DNA of 64,000 nt from Cryptosporangium aurantiacum (GTDB taxonomy: Bacteria; Actinomycetota; Actinomycetes; Mycobacteriales; Cryptosporangiaceae), in assembly GCF_900143005.1 (NCBI RefSeq), contig NZ_FRCS01000015.1, forward strand, positions 62,001 through 126,000, read 5' to 3'. The stretch's first letter is position 1; the number at the start of each line of letters is the position of its first letter. A program made the position numbers and the translations under genes. Below, piece by piece: positions 50,472 to 58,668 of this stretch. The notes under the pieces were generated by a model. That model did no database searches, was not told where the DNA came from, and saw only the letters and a list, made by a program, of their open reading frames with translations.

Positions 50472-51680
50472 ATGAGCATAATCGGCGGCGTGAGGACGTC
50501 AACGGCTGCCGATCTGCGCAGCGCCAACCTGTCCCGGGCTCTGCGGGCGGTCCACGAGGCTGACAGCCCGCTGACCCGTGCCGAGCTCGGTCGCCGGCTG
50601 GGGTGCGTTCGCGCCACGGTCGGCGCGCTGGTCTCCGATCTCGACGCTCTGGGACTCGTCCGGGAGCGCGCCGCCGAGACGACCGGTCGACGTGGCCGCC
50701 CGAGCGCGCGGCTCGGCCCGGCCGAGGAGGGCCCGGTCGTCGTCGCGCTGGAGATCACGACCCACGCCGCTCGCACCGCCACCATCCCGATCGGGGGCGC
50801 TCCCTGCGACGTGACCACCGAGGCGCTGCCCGGCCGCGAGGTGGACGCCGTGCTCGACACCGCCCGGTCCCTGCTCGCGCGCCGGCTGGACACGCTCACC
50901 GGCCGCCACGCCGGCGTCGGGGTGGCGATGCATGGCCTCGTCGACCGCCGCACCCGGCGGGTCCTCTCCGCGCCCGGACTCGGATGGGCCGACCTCGATC
51001 TCGACGTCCTCGACCGGCTCGGGCTGCCGGCCGACCGCCGCGCCCGCATCGACAACGTCGCAAACAGCTCGGCGCTGGCCGAGAGCGTCCGCGGCCGGGC
51101 CCGAGGGGTCGGCACGGTCCTGTACCTGCACGCCGCGGTCGGGTTGGGCGGGGCGCTGCTCGCCGACGGCCGTCTGGTCGCCGGGCGTCGCGGGTTGGCC
51201 GGTGAGTACGGTCACCTGCCGTTCGGTACGGGCGACCGGCTCTGCCGGTGCGGGAACCGGGGATGCTGGGAGACCTCGGTCGACCAGGTGGCCCTGGCCG
51301 AGGCCGCCGGCCGAGACGCCACGCCCTGGACGGCCGAGACGGTCGCGGGCGAGGTCCTCGCGGACGGCTCTCGGAGCGCGCGGGACGCGGTGGCTCGCAC
51401 GGCGAGCGCGCTCGGCCGGGGCATCGGCGCGCTGGTCACGGCCGTCGACCCGGACCTGGTCCTGCTCGCCGGGCACGCCGCGACGCTCTTCGCCGCGGCG
51501 TCCGAACGGGTACACGAGGCCGCTGCCGCGGCCTGCCTGCCGCTCCACCGGTCTGACCTGCCGCCGATCGAGACCAGCACACTCGGGGACGACGCCGGGC
51601 TGGTCGGCGCAGCCGAGTCGGTCTACGCCGTCCTCCTCGACGACCCGGCCACGCTCATGACGCCCTGGACAGCCGCATGA
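50472..51680 (+). CDS. ROK-family transcriptional regulator
   Basis: 402 residues. N-terminal winged helix (~15-75): LRAVHEADSPLTRAELGRRLGCVRATVGALVSDLDALGLV (in parts). C-terminal ROK sugar-kinase-like domain with the zinc-binding CRCGNRGCWE and GLAGEYGHLPFG; the ATP loop is weak, so it probably senses a sugar rather than phosphorylates it. ATG start 12 nt from glgM's start on the other strand: likely regulator of glgM and of itself. Its stop overlaps the IMPase gene (ATGA). Confidence 0.9.
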   Translation: MSIIGGVRTSTAADLRSANLSRALRAVHEADSPLTRAELGRRLGCVRATVGALVSDLDALGLVRERAAETTGRRGRPSARLGPAEEGPVVVALEITTHAARTATIPIGGAPCDVTTEALPGREVDAVLDTARSLLARRLDTLTGRHAGVGVAMHGLVDRRTRRVLSAPGLGWADLDLDVLDRLGLPADRRARIDNVANSSALAESVRGRARGVGTVLYLHAAVGLGGALLADGRLVAGRRGLAGEYGHLPFGTGDRLCRCGNRGCWETSVDQVALAEAAGRDATPWTAETVAGEVLADGSRSARDAVARTASALGRGIGALVTAVDPDLVLLAGHAATLFAAASERVHEAAAAACLPLHRSDLPPIETSTLGDDAGLVGAAESVYAVLLDDPATLMTPWTAA

Positions 51681-52483
51681 CCGGCTGGGAGGCGGAGCTG
51701 GACTTCGCCCGGACGTTCGCCACGCTCGCCGGTCAGGAGATCCGGCAGATCGTCGCGAACGGCTATCGCGTCGAGGCCAAGGCGGACCGCAGCCTGGTGA
51801 CCACCGCCGATCGGCAGATCAACGACCGGTTCATCAGCGCGGTCCAGGAGCGATTTCCCGGCGACGGCGTACAGGGCGAGGAGGCCAGCCACGTCACCGG
51901 CGGCGACCGCACGTGGGTCATCGACCCGGTGGACGGCACCCAGCAGCTGATCCTCGGCATCCCGGTTTTCATGGTGTCGATCGCGCTGGTGCTCGACGGT
52001 CGGCCGGTGGTCGCCGTTGCTCACAACCCGTCGACGCGGGAGTCGTACTGGGCCGGCCACGGCGGCGGGGCCTACCGCGATGGCACCCCGCTGACGGTGT
52101 CCGCGCACGACGGCGTCACCGCGCCGACCACGGTCAGCGCCGCGGGCACAGTGGCGTCCCCGAGCGGTCTGAACGCGGACGGCCTGCTCCGGGTCACCAC
52201 CGGCGCCGGCTTCGACTCCGAACCCCGCCGGTTCCCGTGGCCGAGCGTCTTCTCCGGCTGCAAGGTGGCCGAGGGAGCGTGGGACGCCGATCTCTACAGC
52301 GGCACCGCCGCGCACGACGTCGCCGCCGTTTGTCTACTGGTGCGAGAGGCCGGTGGGACGGTTACCGACCGCACCGGCGCCGACCAGCGGTACGACCGCC
52401 CGGTCAACGGTTGCCTGCTCTCCAACGGTGCGATTCACGAGGCATTGGCCGCGGAATGGAATCGCGTCTACGTTCCGCGGTGA
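51677..52483 (+). CDS. Inositol monophosphatase-family phosphatase
   Basis: 268 residues. IMPase motifs: GEEASHVTGG (E metal ligand), WVIDPVDGTQQLI (DPxDGT) and AHDVAAVCLLVREAGG (the D of WDxAA). The conserved IDGT is VDGT and the Trp of WDxAA is His, so substrate may differ from myo-inositol-1-phosphate; histidinol-phosphatase- or sugar-phosphatase-like use is possible. ATG overlaps the ROK regulator stop, so the regulator and enzyme are co-expressed. Its last 16 nt overlap the convergent dehalogenase-like gene. Confidence 0.88.
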   Translation: MTGWEAELDFARTFATLAGQEIRQIVANGYRVEAKADRSLVTTADRQINDRFISAVQERFPGDGVQGEEASHVTGGDRTWVIDPVDGTQQLILGIPVFMVSIALVLDGRPVVAVAHNPSTRESYWAGHGGGAYRDGTPLTVSAHDGVTAPTTVSAAGTVASPSGLNADGLLRVTTGAGFDSEPRRFPWPSVFSGCKVAEGAWDADLYSGTAAHDVAAVCLLVREAGGTVTDRTGADQRYDRPVNGCLLSNGAIHEALAAEWNRVYVPR

Positions 52484-53337
52484 CCGAACTGTCGGTTCAG
52501 CCATCCACACAACGCCTCGGCGATCGGCCCGGGGAGATCCTCGGGCAGGAAATGCGAGCCGCGGCCCACATTGACCACGTCGAGGTTCTGGCCGTGGGCG
52601 CGGCACCACGCCACCTCGGCCGCGCCGACCACCGCGCCCGGTTCGCCGTGCAGCAGCAACTTCGGTGCTGACGACTCGGCGATCGTGCGCTGGTTCGTGC
52701 GGACCACCGCCGTCACGTCGGCGGGCTCGCCTTCGATCGGGATTTCACGTGGCCACTGCAGCAGCGGCCGACGGCTCGCCGCGTCCGGGTAAGGGGCGCG
52801 GTAGGCGTCCAACTCGTCGTCGGTGAGCCGACGCAGCACGCCGCTCGGCAGAACCGTCTCGACGAAGAAGTTCTCCTCCAGCACCAGCTGCTCGCCGACC
52901 CCGGGCGTCCGCAGCCGCCCGAACAGCTCGCGGCCGCCGGCGTCCAGGTCCGCCCAGCGCTCGATCGGATGCAGGTGGCCCTCGCAGAACGCCACGGCGA
53001 CGATCTGGTCGGGGCGGGTCCGCAGCAGGTCCAGGGCGATGACCGCGCCCCAGTCGTGGCCGACCAGCGTCACGTCGTCCAGATCCAGCGCGTCGAGGAA
53101 CGCGTTGACGTAGCGGAGGTGGTCCACCAGGCGGTAGCCGAGATCCGGTTTGCCGGATTGGCCCATACCGATCAGGTCGAGGGCCAGGCAGCGGTAGCCG
53201 GCGTCGGCGACCGGGCCGATGACGTCCCGCCAGAGGTACGACGAGGTCGGGTTGCCGTGCAGGAACAGGACCGGTGGCCCGGCGCCGTGTTCGGAGTAGT
53301 GGAGCCATGAGTCGAGGACCGGAAGCCTCACGTCCAC
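52468..53337 (-). CDS. Haloalkane dehalogenase-like alpha/beta hydrolase
   Basis: 289 residues, standard for HLD subfamily [16 protein letters not shown] supplies the oxyanion hole and halide-binding Asn (~29); GHDWGA has nucleophile Asp (~95) and halide-binding Trp; [12 protein letters not shown] and [10 protein letters not shown] (catalytic His) match known dehalogenases such as LinB/DhaA-like enzymes. Hydrolyses carbon-halogen bonds to alcohol and halide, though related epoxide or ester hydrolases cannot be excluded. GTG start. Overlaps the convergent IMPase gene by 16 nt, so both stops lie inside the other gene. Confidence 0.88.
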   Translation of the reverse strand: MDVRLPVLDSWLHYSEHGAGPPVLFLHGNPTSSYLWRDVIGPVADAGYRCLALDLIGMGQSGKPDLGYRLVDHLRYVNAFLDALDLDDVTLVGHDWGAVIALDLLRTRPDQIVAVAFCEGHLHPIERWADLDAGGRELFGRLRTPGVGEQLVLEENFFVETVLPSGVLRRLTDDELDAYRAPYPDAASRRPLLQWPREIPIEGEPADVTAVVRTNQRTIAESSAPKLLLHGEPGAVVGAAEVAWCRAHGQNLDVVNVGRGSHFLPEDLPGPIAEALCGWLNRQFGHRGT

Positions 53338-53354
53338 CGACGGTAGCTTGTCCT

Positions 53355-53515
53355 CCGGTCAACGGCACGCTCAGCGCGGTGGTGATGATGCTGACGGTCG
53401 TGCGGACGTAGCGCTCGTTGTCCACCATGGCCAGCATGCTCACGGCCGGGTCCACCCGCGCGGTGAACCTGCCGTCGGCGTGGCCATCGACGACGGTGCC
53501 GGTCGGCGGCGTTCG
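53355..53515 (-). pseudogene. Possible gene remnant upstream of the dehalogenase gene
   Basis: One minus-strand frame here has strong G/C third positions and reads like protein for ~50 residues ([15 protein letters not shown], then [20 protein letters not shown]). It is preceded by an in-frame TAG, has no good start or stop, and loses coding character at ~53355, 18 nt before the dehalogenase start. Could be the truncated 3' end of a gene replaced when the dehalogenase arrived. No family recognised. Confidence 0.3.
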
Positions 53516-53530
53516 CTAGCGTCCGAGGGC

Positions 53531-54079
53531 ATGGACAGGATCGCCGTCATCGGCTGCGGTGGCGCCGGCAAAACCGTCCTCGCCCGCCGGCTCGGTGAAG
53601 CCCTCGGGCTCGAGGTCGCCCACCTCGACGCGCTCTACTACGACGACGGCTGGAACCCCACCCCGATGGAGAAGTTCGCCGACGTCCAGCGCGAACTCGT
53701 CGCCGCCGACCGCTGGCTCATCGAGGGCAACTACGCCTCCACCCTGCCGATCCGGCTCGAACGCGCCGACACCGTCGTCTTCCTCGACCTACCGGCCTGG
53801 ACCTGCCTCTGGGGCGTCGCTCAGCGCCGCTGGCGCTACCGTGGCGGCCAGCACACCGACGGCGTCCACGACCGGGTCAGCTGGTCGTTCCTCAAGTACG
53901 TCCTCGGGTATCGGCGCAGCATGCGGCCCCGGGTCGCCGCTCTCCTGGCCGAGCACGGCGCGCACGCCACCTACCTGCAGCTCACGAGCCGACGCCGCGC
54001 CAACCAGTTCCTGGCCTCCCCCGTGCACGGTCGAATAGCAAGAAGGCCGGTTGCCTCCGAGGAGGAAACCGGCCTCTGA
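53531..54079 (+). CDS. Small P-loop kinase, topology-modulation/FlaR-like
   Basis: 182 residues. Walker A GCGGAGKT at residues ~8-15 inside [37 protein letters not shown] and [27 protein letters not shown] are typical of adenylate-kinase-like proteins annotated as DNA topology modulation protein FlaR. Likely transfers phosphate from ATP to a small molecule; substrate unknown. ATG 53531 chosen over upstream in-frame starts because the P-loop then lies at the usual place. The last ~11 codons overlap a terminator hairpin. Next gene is tRNA-Ala. Confidence 0.85.
   Translation: MDRIAVIGCGGAGKTVLARRLGEALGLEVAHLDALYYDDGWNPTPMEKFADVQRELVAADRWLIEGNYASTLPIRLERADTVVFLDLPAWTCLWGVAQRRWRYRGGQHTDGVHDRVSWSFLKYVLGYRRSMRPRVAALLAEHGAHATYLQLTSRRRANQFLASPVHGRIARRPVASEEETGL
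54044..54075 (+). terminator. Terminator hairpin overlapping the end of the kinase gene
   Basis: AGGCCGGTT (54044-54052) pairs with AACCGGCCT (54067-54075), with an inner CCTCC/GGAGG stem. The hairpin sits in the last codons of the kinase gene, so it must be translated through before it forms; it could also end transcription of the tRNA-Ala gene from the other strand. Confidence 0.65.
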
Positions 54080-54090
54080 CCTGCACTGGC

Positions 54091-54168
<78 letters not shown>

Positions 54169-54256
54169 GAGCCGGGATTTACCTTACCAGGCTCCCGGAG
54201 GTGGTTTCGCATGCCCACCTCCGGGCGCCCGCCGACTGGCGGCTGGCCGACGGGCG

Positions 54257-55429
54257 TTAGCCGTTGACGACGCGCGGGAGGGACGTGTCGGCGGTCCGCG
54301 TGCGGCGCCGGGCGACGGCGTCCCGGCGGACGGCGTCGCGTCGCGCCGCCGGCGAGGAACCGGCACCCGGCCGCGCGACCGGACGGACCGCCCAGGAGCC
54401 GTCGGCGGCCAAGTAGACCTCGCGTCCGGCAGCGGCCAGCACCCGAATCACGTCCCGTGCGGGCCGTTCACGCTCGGCACGCGGCAGCGCGAGCCAGCCT
54501 GCGGCCTGACGCACCGCCTCCGGCCCCAGCCACGCCTCGCGCTCGACCCCGGCCGGAGCCTGGCGCAGCGCACGCCGGACGAACGCCTCGGCCCGGTGCT
54601 GCCGGGCGCGGGCGACCAGCACCTGCGCGTGCCGCTCCTGGGCCTCCCGGCGCTGACGCTGGGCGGCGATCCGCCGCAGCCGCGCGAGCAGACCCACGGC
54701 CGCCAGCCCGGAGATCGCCGCACCGGCCCAGAACGCCGGCCCGGCGAAGAACCCGACGATCGCCTGGCCGGCCACCAGCAGCGCCAGCAGCAGGACGAGA
54801 CGACGCCGACGAGCCCGCTGGAGTTCCGCGGCACGCCGCACCGCCGCCGCAGGCACCACGGTCGGCGACGACTGCGGAACCGGAGCGACGCTCACCGGCC
54901 GAGCAGCCGCCGACCGGTCAGCCGCCCGGTCAGCCGCCGACCGGTCAGCCACTGACCCGCCGGCCTGCCGGACGCCTGCCGACCCGCTCACCTGCCGAGC
55001 GGCCCCCGGCCCCCCGGCCTGCCGAGCAGCCACCGGCGAACTGACCGGCGCCGCGCTCACCGGGATCGCGCTGGCCGGCCGGTCGCCCACCGACGGACGA
55101 CGAACCCGCACCCGGGCGCGCGGCCCGGCCGCGCCGTCCCGGATCACCTCACGGACCAGCGACGCGCGCACCGCGGTCAGGTCCCGGCCATCAGCAGAGA
55201 TCCCCTGAACCGTCCGCACGGCGGCCGGAACGATCAGCGACGTCGGTGGCCGCACCGGCCCTCCGGACGGCACGGTCCGGCGCCGCCGCTCACGAGGGAG
55301 CACCCGCATCGACGAAGCACGAAGCTCCGCCTGACCCCGCAGTGCGGTGTCGTAGCGGTGGGCCAGGGCCGGCATCAGGATCAATACCCCGGCAGCAACG
55401 ACCAGCGCGAGCAGGACAGACGACGGCAT
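54257..55429 (-). CDS. sepX: SepX/GlpR-like divisome membrane protein
   Basis: 390 residues. N-terminal membrane segment SSVLLALVVAAGVLILMP followed by RYDTALRGQAELRASSMRVLPRERRRR, then ~150 disordered Ala/Pro/Ser-rich residues with short repeats (DRSAADRAADRSAAA), two helices (RLVLLLALLVAGQAIVGFF; GAAISGLAAVGLLA), and a cytosolic Arg-rich tail. Topology and the rimJ-glp-galU neighbourhood match SepX (Streptomyces) / GlpR (Corynebacterium), a cell-division protein that binds the gephyrin-like Glp encoded nearby. ATG 55429 follows GGGAGGGG. Identification is from layout more than from shared motifs. Confidence 0.75.
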   Translation of the reverse strand: MPSSVLLALVVAAGVLILMPALAHRYDTALRGQAELRASSMRVLPRERRRRTVPSGGPVRPPTSLIVPAAVRTVQGISADGRDLTAVRASLVREVIRDGAAGPRARVRVRRPSVGDRPASAIPVSAAPVSSPVAARQAGGPGAARQVSGSAGVRQAGGSVADRSAADRAADRSAAARPVSVAPVPQSSPTVVPAAAVRRAAELQRARRRRLVLLLALLVAGQAIVGFFAGPAFWAGAAISGLAAVGLLARLRRIAAQRQRREAQERHAQVLVARARQHRAEAFVRRALRQAPAGVEREAWLGPEAVRQAAGWLALPRAERERPARDVIRVLAAAGREVYLAADGSWAVRPVARPGAGSSPAARRDAVRRDAVARRRTRTADTSLPRVVNG

Positions 55430-55681
55430 AGCCCCTCCCTCCCCAGTTCCGACTGAATTACACGCTCGTAGTTCGAGGCTACGAGGGGTAGTCCAGGACA
55501 TTGCGGAACTCAATGGGCGTGTCTGCTTACCGACCTGAGCAACGTCGTAGGCGCTCGGCGGTCACGCCCCCTCACCGAACAGCCTTCAGGAGGAGGTCAC
55601 CATCCCCATTTCAGGCTCCCGATCGGGACATTTGTCCCTCCAGACCGGGCCGCCACAGGGGTCTCAGAGGCCTTCGGAGCC

Positions 55682-56314
55682 TTAGCCGTGTGGCGCAGGA
55701 TCCGAGGAGCGGGCCGCCCGCCACCGGGCAAGCAACCCGGCGGGCGCGACGTCCTCGACGGTCAGCGCGTATCCGACGTGGTCCCGCCAGCCACCGTCGA
55801 TGTGCAGGTACCGGGGGTGGAAACCTTCCTGCCGGAAACCGAGCTTCTCCACCACCCGCCGGCTCGACGTGTTCTCCGGCCGGATGTTGACCTCGATCCG
55901 GTGCAGCGCGGCGTGCGCGAACGAGAAGTCGACCGCCATCGCCAGCGCGGTCGGGATGATGCCCCGCCCGGCGAGCCGACCGTCCACCCAGTAACCGGCG
56001 TACGCCGAGCAGAACGCACCCCGGACGATGTTGCCGAGCGTCAGCTGGCCGACCAACTGGTCCTCGTACGTGACCACGAACGGCATGATCTGGCCGAGCC
56101 GCACCCCGCGTCGCAGCGAGCGGTACAGCTCGTAGTAGTCGCTCACCCGGTGCCGGTCGGCCCAGGGACGCATCGACGTCGGCTCCCACTGGGCCAGCCA
56201 TTCCTCGTTCGCCAGTCTGACGTCGGACCAGGCGCGGGCATCACGGATCCGGTGGGGGCGGAGGCCGACCGGGCCTTCCGCCAGGGTGGCCGGCCAGCCG
56301 GGCAATGCGGTCAT
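55682..56314 (-). CDS. rimJ: RimJ-like ribosomal-protein/alanine N-acetyltransferase (GNAT)
   Basis: 210 residues. GPVGLRPHRIRDARAWSDVR, GQLTLGNIVRG, YWVDGRLAGRGIIPTALAMAVD (acetyl-CoA loop GRGII) and HRIEVNIRPENTSSRRVVEKLGF are the RimJ/RimL group signatures. Likely acetylates protein N-termini, classically ribosomal S5 for RimJ. Lies between glp/moeA and sepX, as in mycobacteria (Rv0995). ATG start. Different from and not closely related to the three GNATs at 45-49 kb. Confidence 0.92.
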   Translation of the reverse strand: MTALPGWPATLAEGPVGLRPHRIRDARAWSDVRLANEEWLAQWEPTSMRPWADRHRVSDYYELYRSLRRGVRLGQIMPFVVTYEDQLVGQLTLGNIVRGAFCSAYAGYWVDGRLAGRGIIPTALAMAVDFSFAHAALHRIEVNIRPENTSSRRVVEKLGFRQEGFHPRYLHIDGGWRDHVGYALTVEDVAPAGLLARWRAARSSDPAPHG

Positions 56315-56383
56315 CGGCGTCCTCGCGGCGGTAACTGGTGCCGGAAGCTTAATCCCTGTCTCGCCGATCCGTTCGTGCGAAGT

Positions 56384-57661
56384 TCACTCCGGACCTCCGT
56401 CCAGGAGGAGCGCCGGAAGCTCCGTCCCGGCCGGGACGTCGGACGCTGCCTCGGGCACCGCCAGCAACGCGTTGGCCGTCGCGTACCCGGTGAGAAATGC
56501 CTCACCGCCCGCCTGTGGCGTGGCACGGTACCCACCCTCCGCCGAACGATGCACCCGCGCCGGGCAGAACTCCCGCACGTCGGCCCGGGAACGGACCGGT
56601 GACGTCAGCGCGGCGCGCACCGCGGGCCGGTACACCGACGGGGCGCCGGCCAGCCGCCGCAGCATCGGGCGCAGCACCAGCTCGAAGCCGAGCAGCGCGC
56701 CCGCCGGATCGCCGGGCAGGCACAGCACCGGCATCCGGGACGGCCCCACCCGCCCGTAGCCGACGACGAGCCGCGGTTCCACCGGCAGCGTTTCGAAGTG
56801 GACGACATCGTCCAGCCCGAACAGACGACGCAGGACGTCGGTGTGGCCGCCGCCGGTGCCCCCGGTGGTCACCAGCAGGTCCGCGCGATGGGCGTGGTCC
56901 TCCACCAGCAGCCGGAGCGCCTCGTCCTCGTCCGGGACGATCCCGACCCGGTGGGCGTGCGCACCCGCCTCTCGAGCGGCTGCGGCCAGCCCCGGCGAGT
57001 CCACGTCGATCACCCGGCCCGGCACCGACCCGGAGAAGCCCGGCCGCGACGAATCGACCAGCTCGTCGCCGGTCGCCGCCACCAGCACCCGTGGCGGCGG
57101 CGACACCAGCACCGACTCGACGCCCGCGGACGCCAGCAACGCGATCGTCGCCGCGGTCACCCGGGTGCCGGCCGGCGCGAGCACCGCGCCTGCCGCCACC
57201 GCGCTGCCGCGCCGCCGGATGCCGTCGCCCGGCTGCGGTGTCCGCGCGATCCGGACGTTGGCCAGCCCGCCGTCGGTGGCCTCGCCGGGCACGACCGCGT
57301 CGGCACCCACCGGAACGGGCGTTCCGACGGTCACGGTGTAACTGGCACCGGCCGAAACGGTCGCCGGCTCCCAGGACGCCGCGGTCAGATCCCCGATCAC
57401 GTGCAGCCTGACGTCCGCAGCGTGTTTGGACGGATCATCGGACCACTGCGCGTCGCCCAACGTGTCGTTCGATCGGACGGCGTAGCCGTCGACCGCGGCG
57501 ACGTCGAACGCCGGGACGGGTCCCGGCGCGACGACGTCTTCGGCCAGCAGGACGCCGAGCGACTCCAGCAGCGCCATCGGCAGCGGCCGGAGCGGCTCCA
57601 GATCGCCCAGCGCCGCGTCCACGAACCGCTGGACCCCCACCCCCAGCAGTTCCGTGGTCAT
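56384..57661 (-). CDS. glp: MoeA/gephyrin-like protein Glp
   Basis: About 425 residues with the MoeA domain order. PAFDVAAVDGYAVRS is the conserved DxxxxDGYA active-site region; RIARTPQPGDGIRRRGSAVAAGAVL and VSPPPRVLVAATGDEL lead to the MPT-binding TTGGTGGG, then FHFETLPVEPR-like and CLPGDPAGALLGFEL segments. MoeA inserts molybdate into molybdopterin-AMP; the copy beside galU and rimJ is, in Corynebacterium and probably widely in Actinobacteria, the divisome protein Glp, partner of the SepX/GlpR protein. ATG 57661 chosen; GTG 57679 would overlap the galU stop (GTGA). Confidence 0.9.
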   Translation of the reverse strand: MTTELLGVGVQRFVDAALGDLEPLRPLPMALLESLGVLLAEDVVAPGPVPAFDVAAVDGYAVRSNDTLGDAQWSDDPSKHAADVRLHVIGDLTAASWEPATVSAGASYTVTVGTPVPVGADAVVPGEATDGGLANVRIARTPQPGDGIRRRGSAVAAGAVLAPAGTRVTAATIALLASAGVESVLVSPPPRVLVAATGDELVDSSRPGFSGSVPGRVIDVDSPGLAAAAREAGAHAHRVGIVPDEDEALRLLVEDHAHRADLLVTTGGTGGGHTDVLRRLFGLDDVVHFETLPVEPRLVVGYGRVGPSRMPVLCLPGDPAGALLGFELVLRPMLRRLAGAPSVYRPAVRAALTSPVRSRADVREFCPARVHRSAEGGYRATPQAGGEAFLTGYATANALLAVPEAASDVPAGTELPALLLDGGPE

Positions 57662-57675
57662 CCCCCCCGAGATGA

Positions 57676-58608
57676 TCACGCCAGTGTGGTCTTCACGTAG
57701 TCGACCAGCCATTCCTTGAACGCGGGGCCGAGGTCGTCGTGGTCGACCCCGAGCTGGACGACGGCCTTGAGGTAGTCGCCCCGGTCGCCGGTGTCGTAGC
57801 GGCGGCCCTTGAACACGACGCCGTGCACCGGCGTGCCGTCGGCGAGCAGCGCGGCCATCGCGTCGGTCAGCTGGATCTCGCCACCGGCGCCGGGCTTCGT
57901 CTCACGAATGGCGTCGAAGATCTCGGCGGGCAGCACGTACCGGCCGATGATCGCGAGGTTGCTCGGCGCCTCGTCCGGGTCGGGCTTCTCGACCATGCTC
58001 GTCACGCGCACGATCTCACCCAGGTGGTCGCCGTCGCCGGACTCGCCGGTCTGCTCGACCGCGACGATGCCGTACCGCTTGATGTGCTCACGCGGCACCT
58101 CGAGCAGCGCGAGCACGATGCCACCGTGCCGGGCCTGGACGTCGATCATCGTCGGCAGGATCGGGTCACGGGCGTCGATCAGGTCGTCGCCGAGCATCAC
58201 CGCGAACGGCTCGTTGCCGACGTGCGAGGCGCCGCAGAGCACAGCGTGGCCGAGGCCCTTCGGCTCGCCCTGCCTGCAGGTGTTGATCGCGGCCAGTTCG
58301 GACGACCGGCGCACGGCCTCGAGCTTCTTGGTGTCGCCCTTGGCCTCGAGCGACTTCTCCAGGTCGGGACGCCGGTCGAAGTGGTCGACCATCGCGCTCT
58401 TGCCCCGGCCGGTCACCAGGAGGACGTCGTCCAGGCCCGCAGCCGCCGACTCCTCGACGATGTACTCCAGCGCGGGTTTGTCGACGACCGGCAGCAGCTC
58501 CTTCGGCACCGCCTTTGTCGCCGGTAGGAAGCGAGTTCCCAACCCGGCGGCGGGGATGACGGCTTTACGCGTGGTGCGGGGCTTAGCAGCAGCGGAAGAC
58601 TCGACCAT
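57676..58608 (-). CDS. galU: UTP-glucose-1-phosphate uridylyltransferase
   Basis: 310 residues. RKAVIPAAGLGTRFLPATKAVPKEL (nucleotide loop, quoted with the family's usual spacing), VTGRGKSAMVDHFD, EPKGLGHAVLC, GDDLIDARDPI, VEKPDPDEAPSNLAIIGRYVL and GRRYDTGDRGDYLKA are all GalU hallmarks. Makes UDP-glucose, which feeds cell-wall sugars, trehalose and surface polysaccharides. Start of the glp-rimJ block on the minus strand; its stop overlaps or nearly meets the glp start. Confidence 0.97.
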   Translation of the reverse strand: MVESSAAAKPRTTRKAVIPAAGLGTRFLPATKAVPKELLPVVDKPALEYIVEESAAAGLDDVLLVTGRGKSAMVDHFDRRPDLEKSLEAKGDTKKLEAVRRSSELAAINTCRQGEPKGLGHAVLCGASHVGNEPFAVMLGDDLIDARDPILPTMIDVQARHGGIVLALLEVPREHIKRYGIVAVEQTGESGDGDHLGEIVRVTSMVEKPDPDEAPSNLAIIGRYVLPAEIFDAIRETKPGAGGEIQLTDAMAALLADGTPVHGVVFKGRRYDTGDRGDYLKAVVQLGVDHDDLGPAFKEWLVDYVKTTLA

Positions 58609-58668
58609 GTCGGGAGACTAGCCAACAAACTCGGGCGCGTCTCCGCCGCCCACAGGTGTCGGCCGGGG

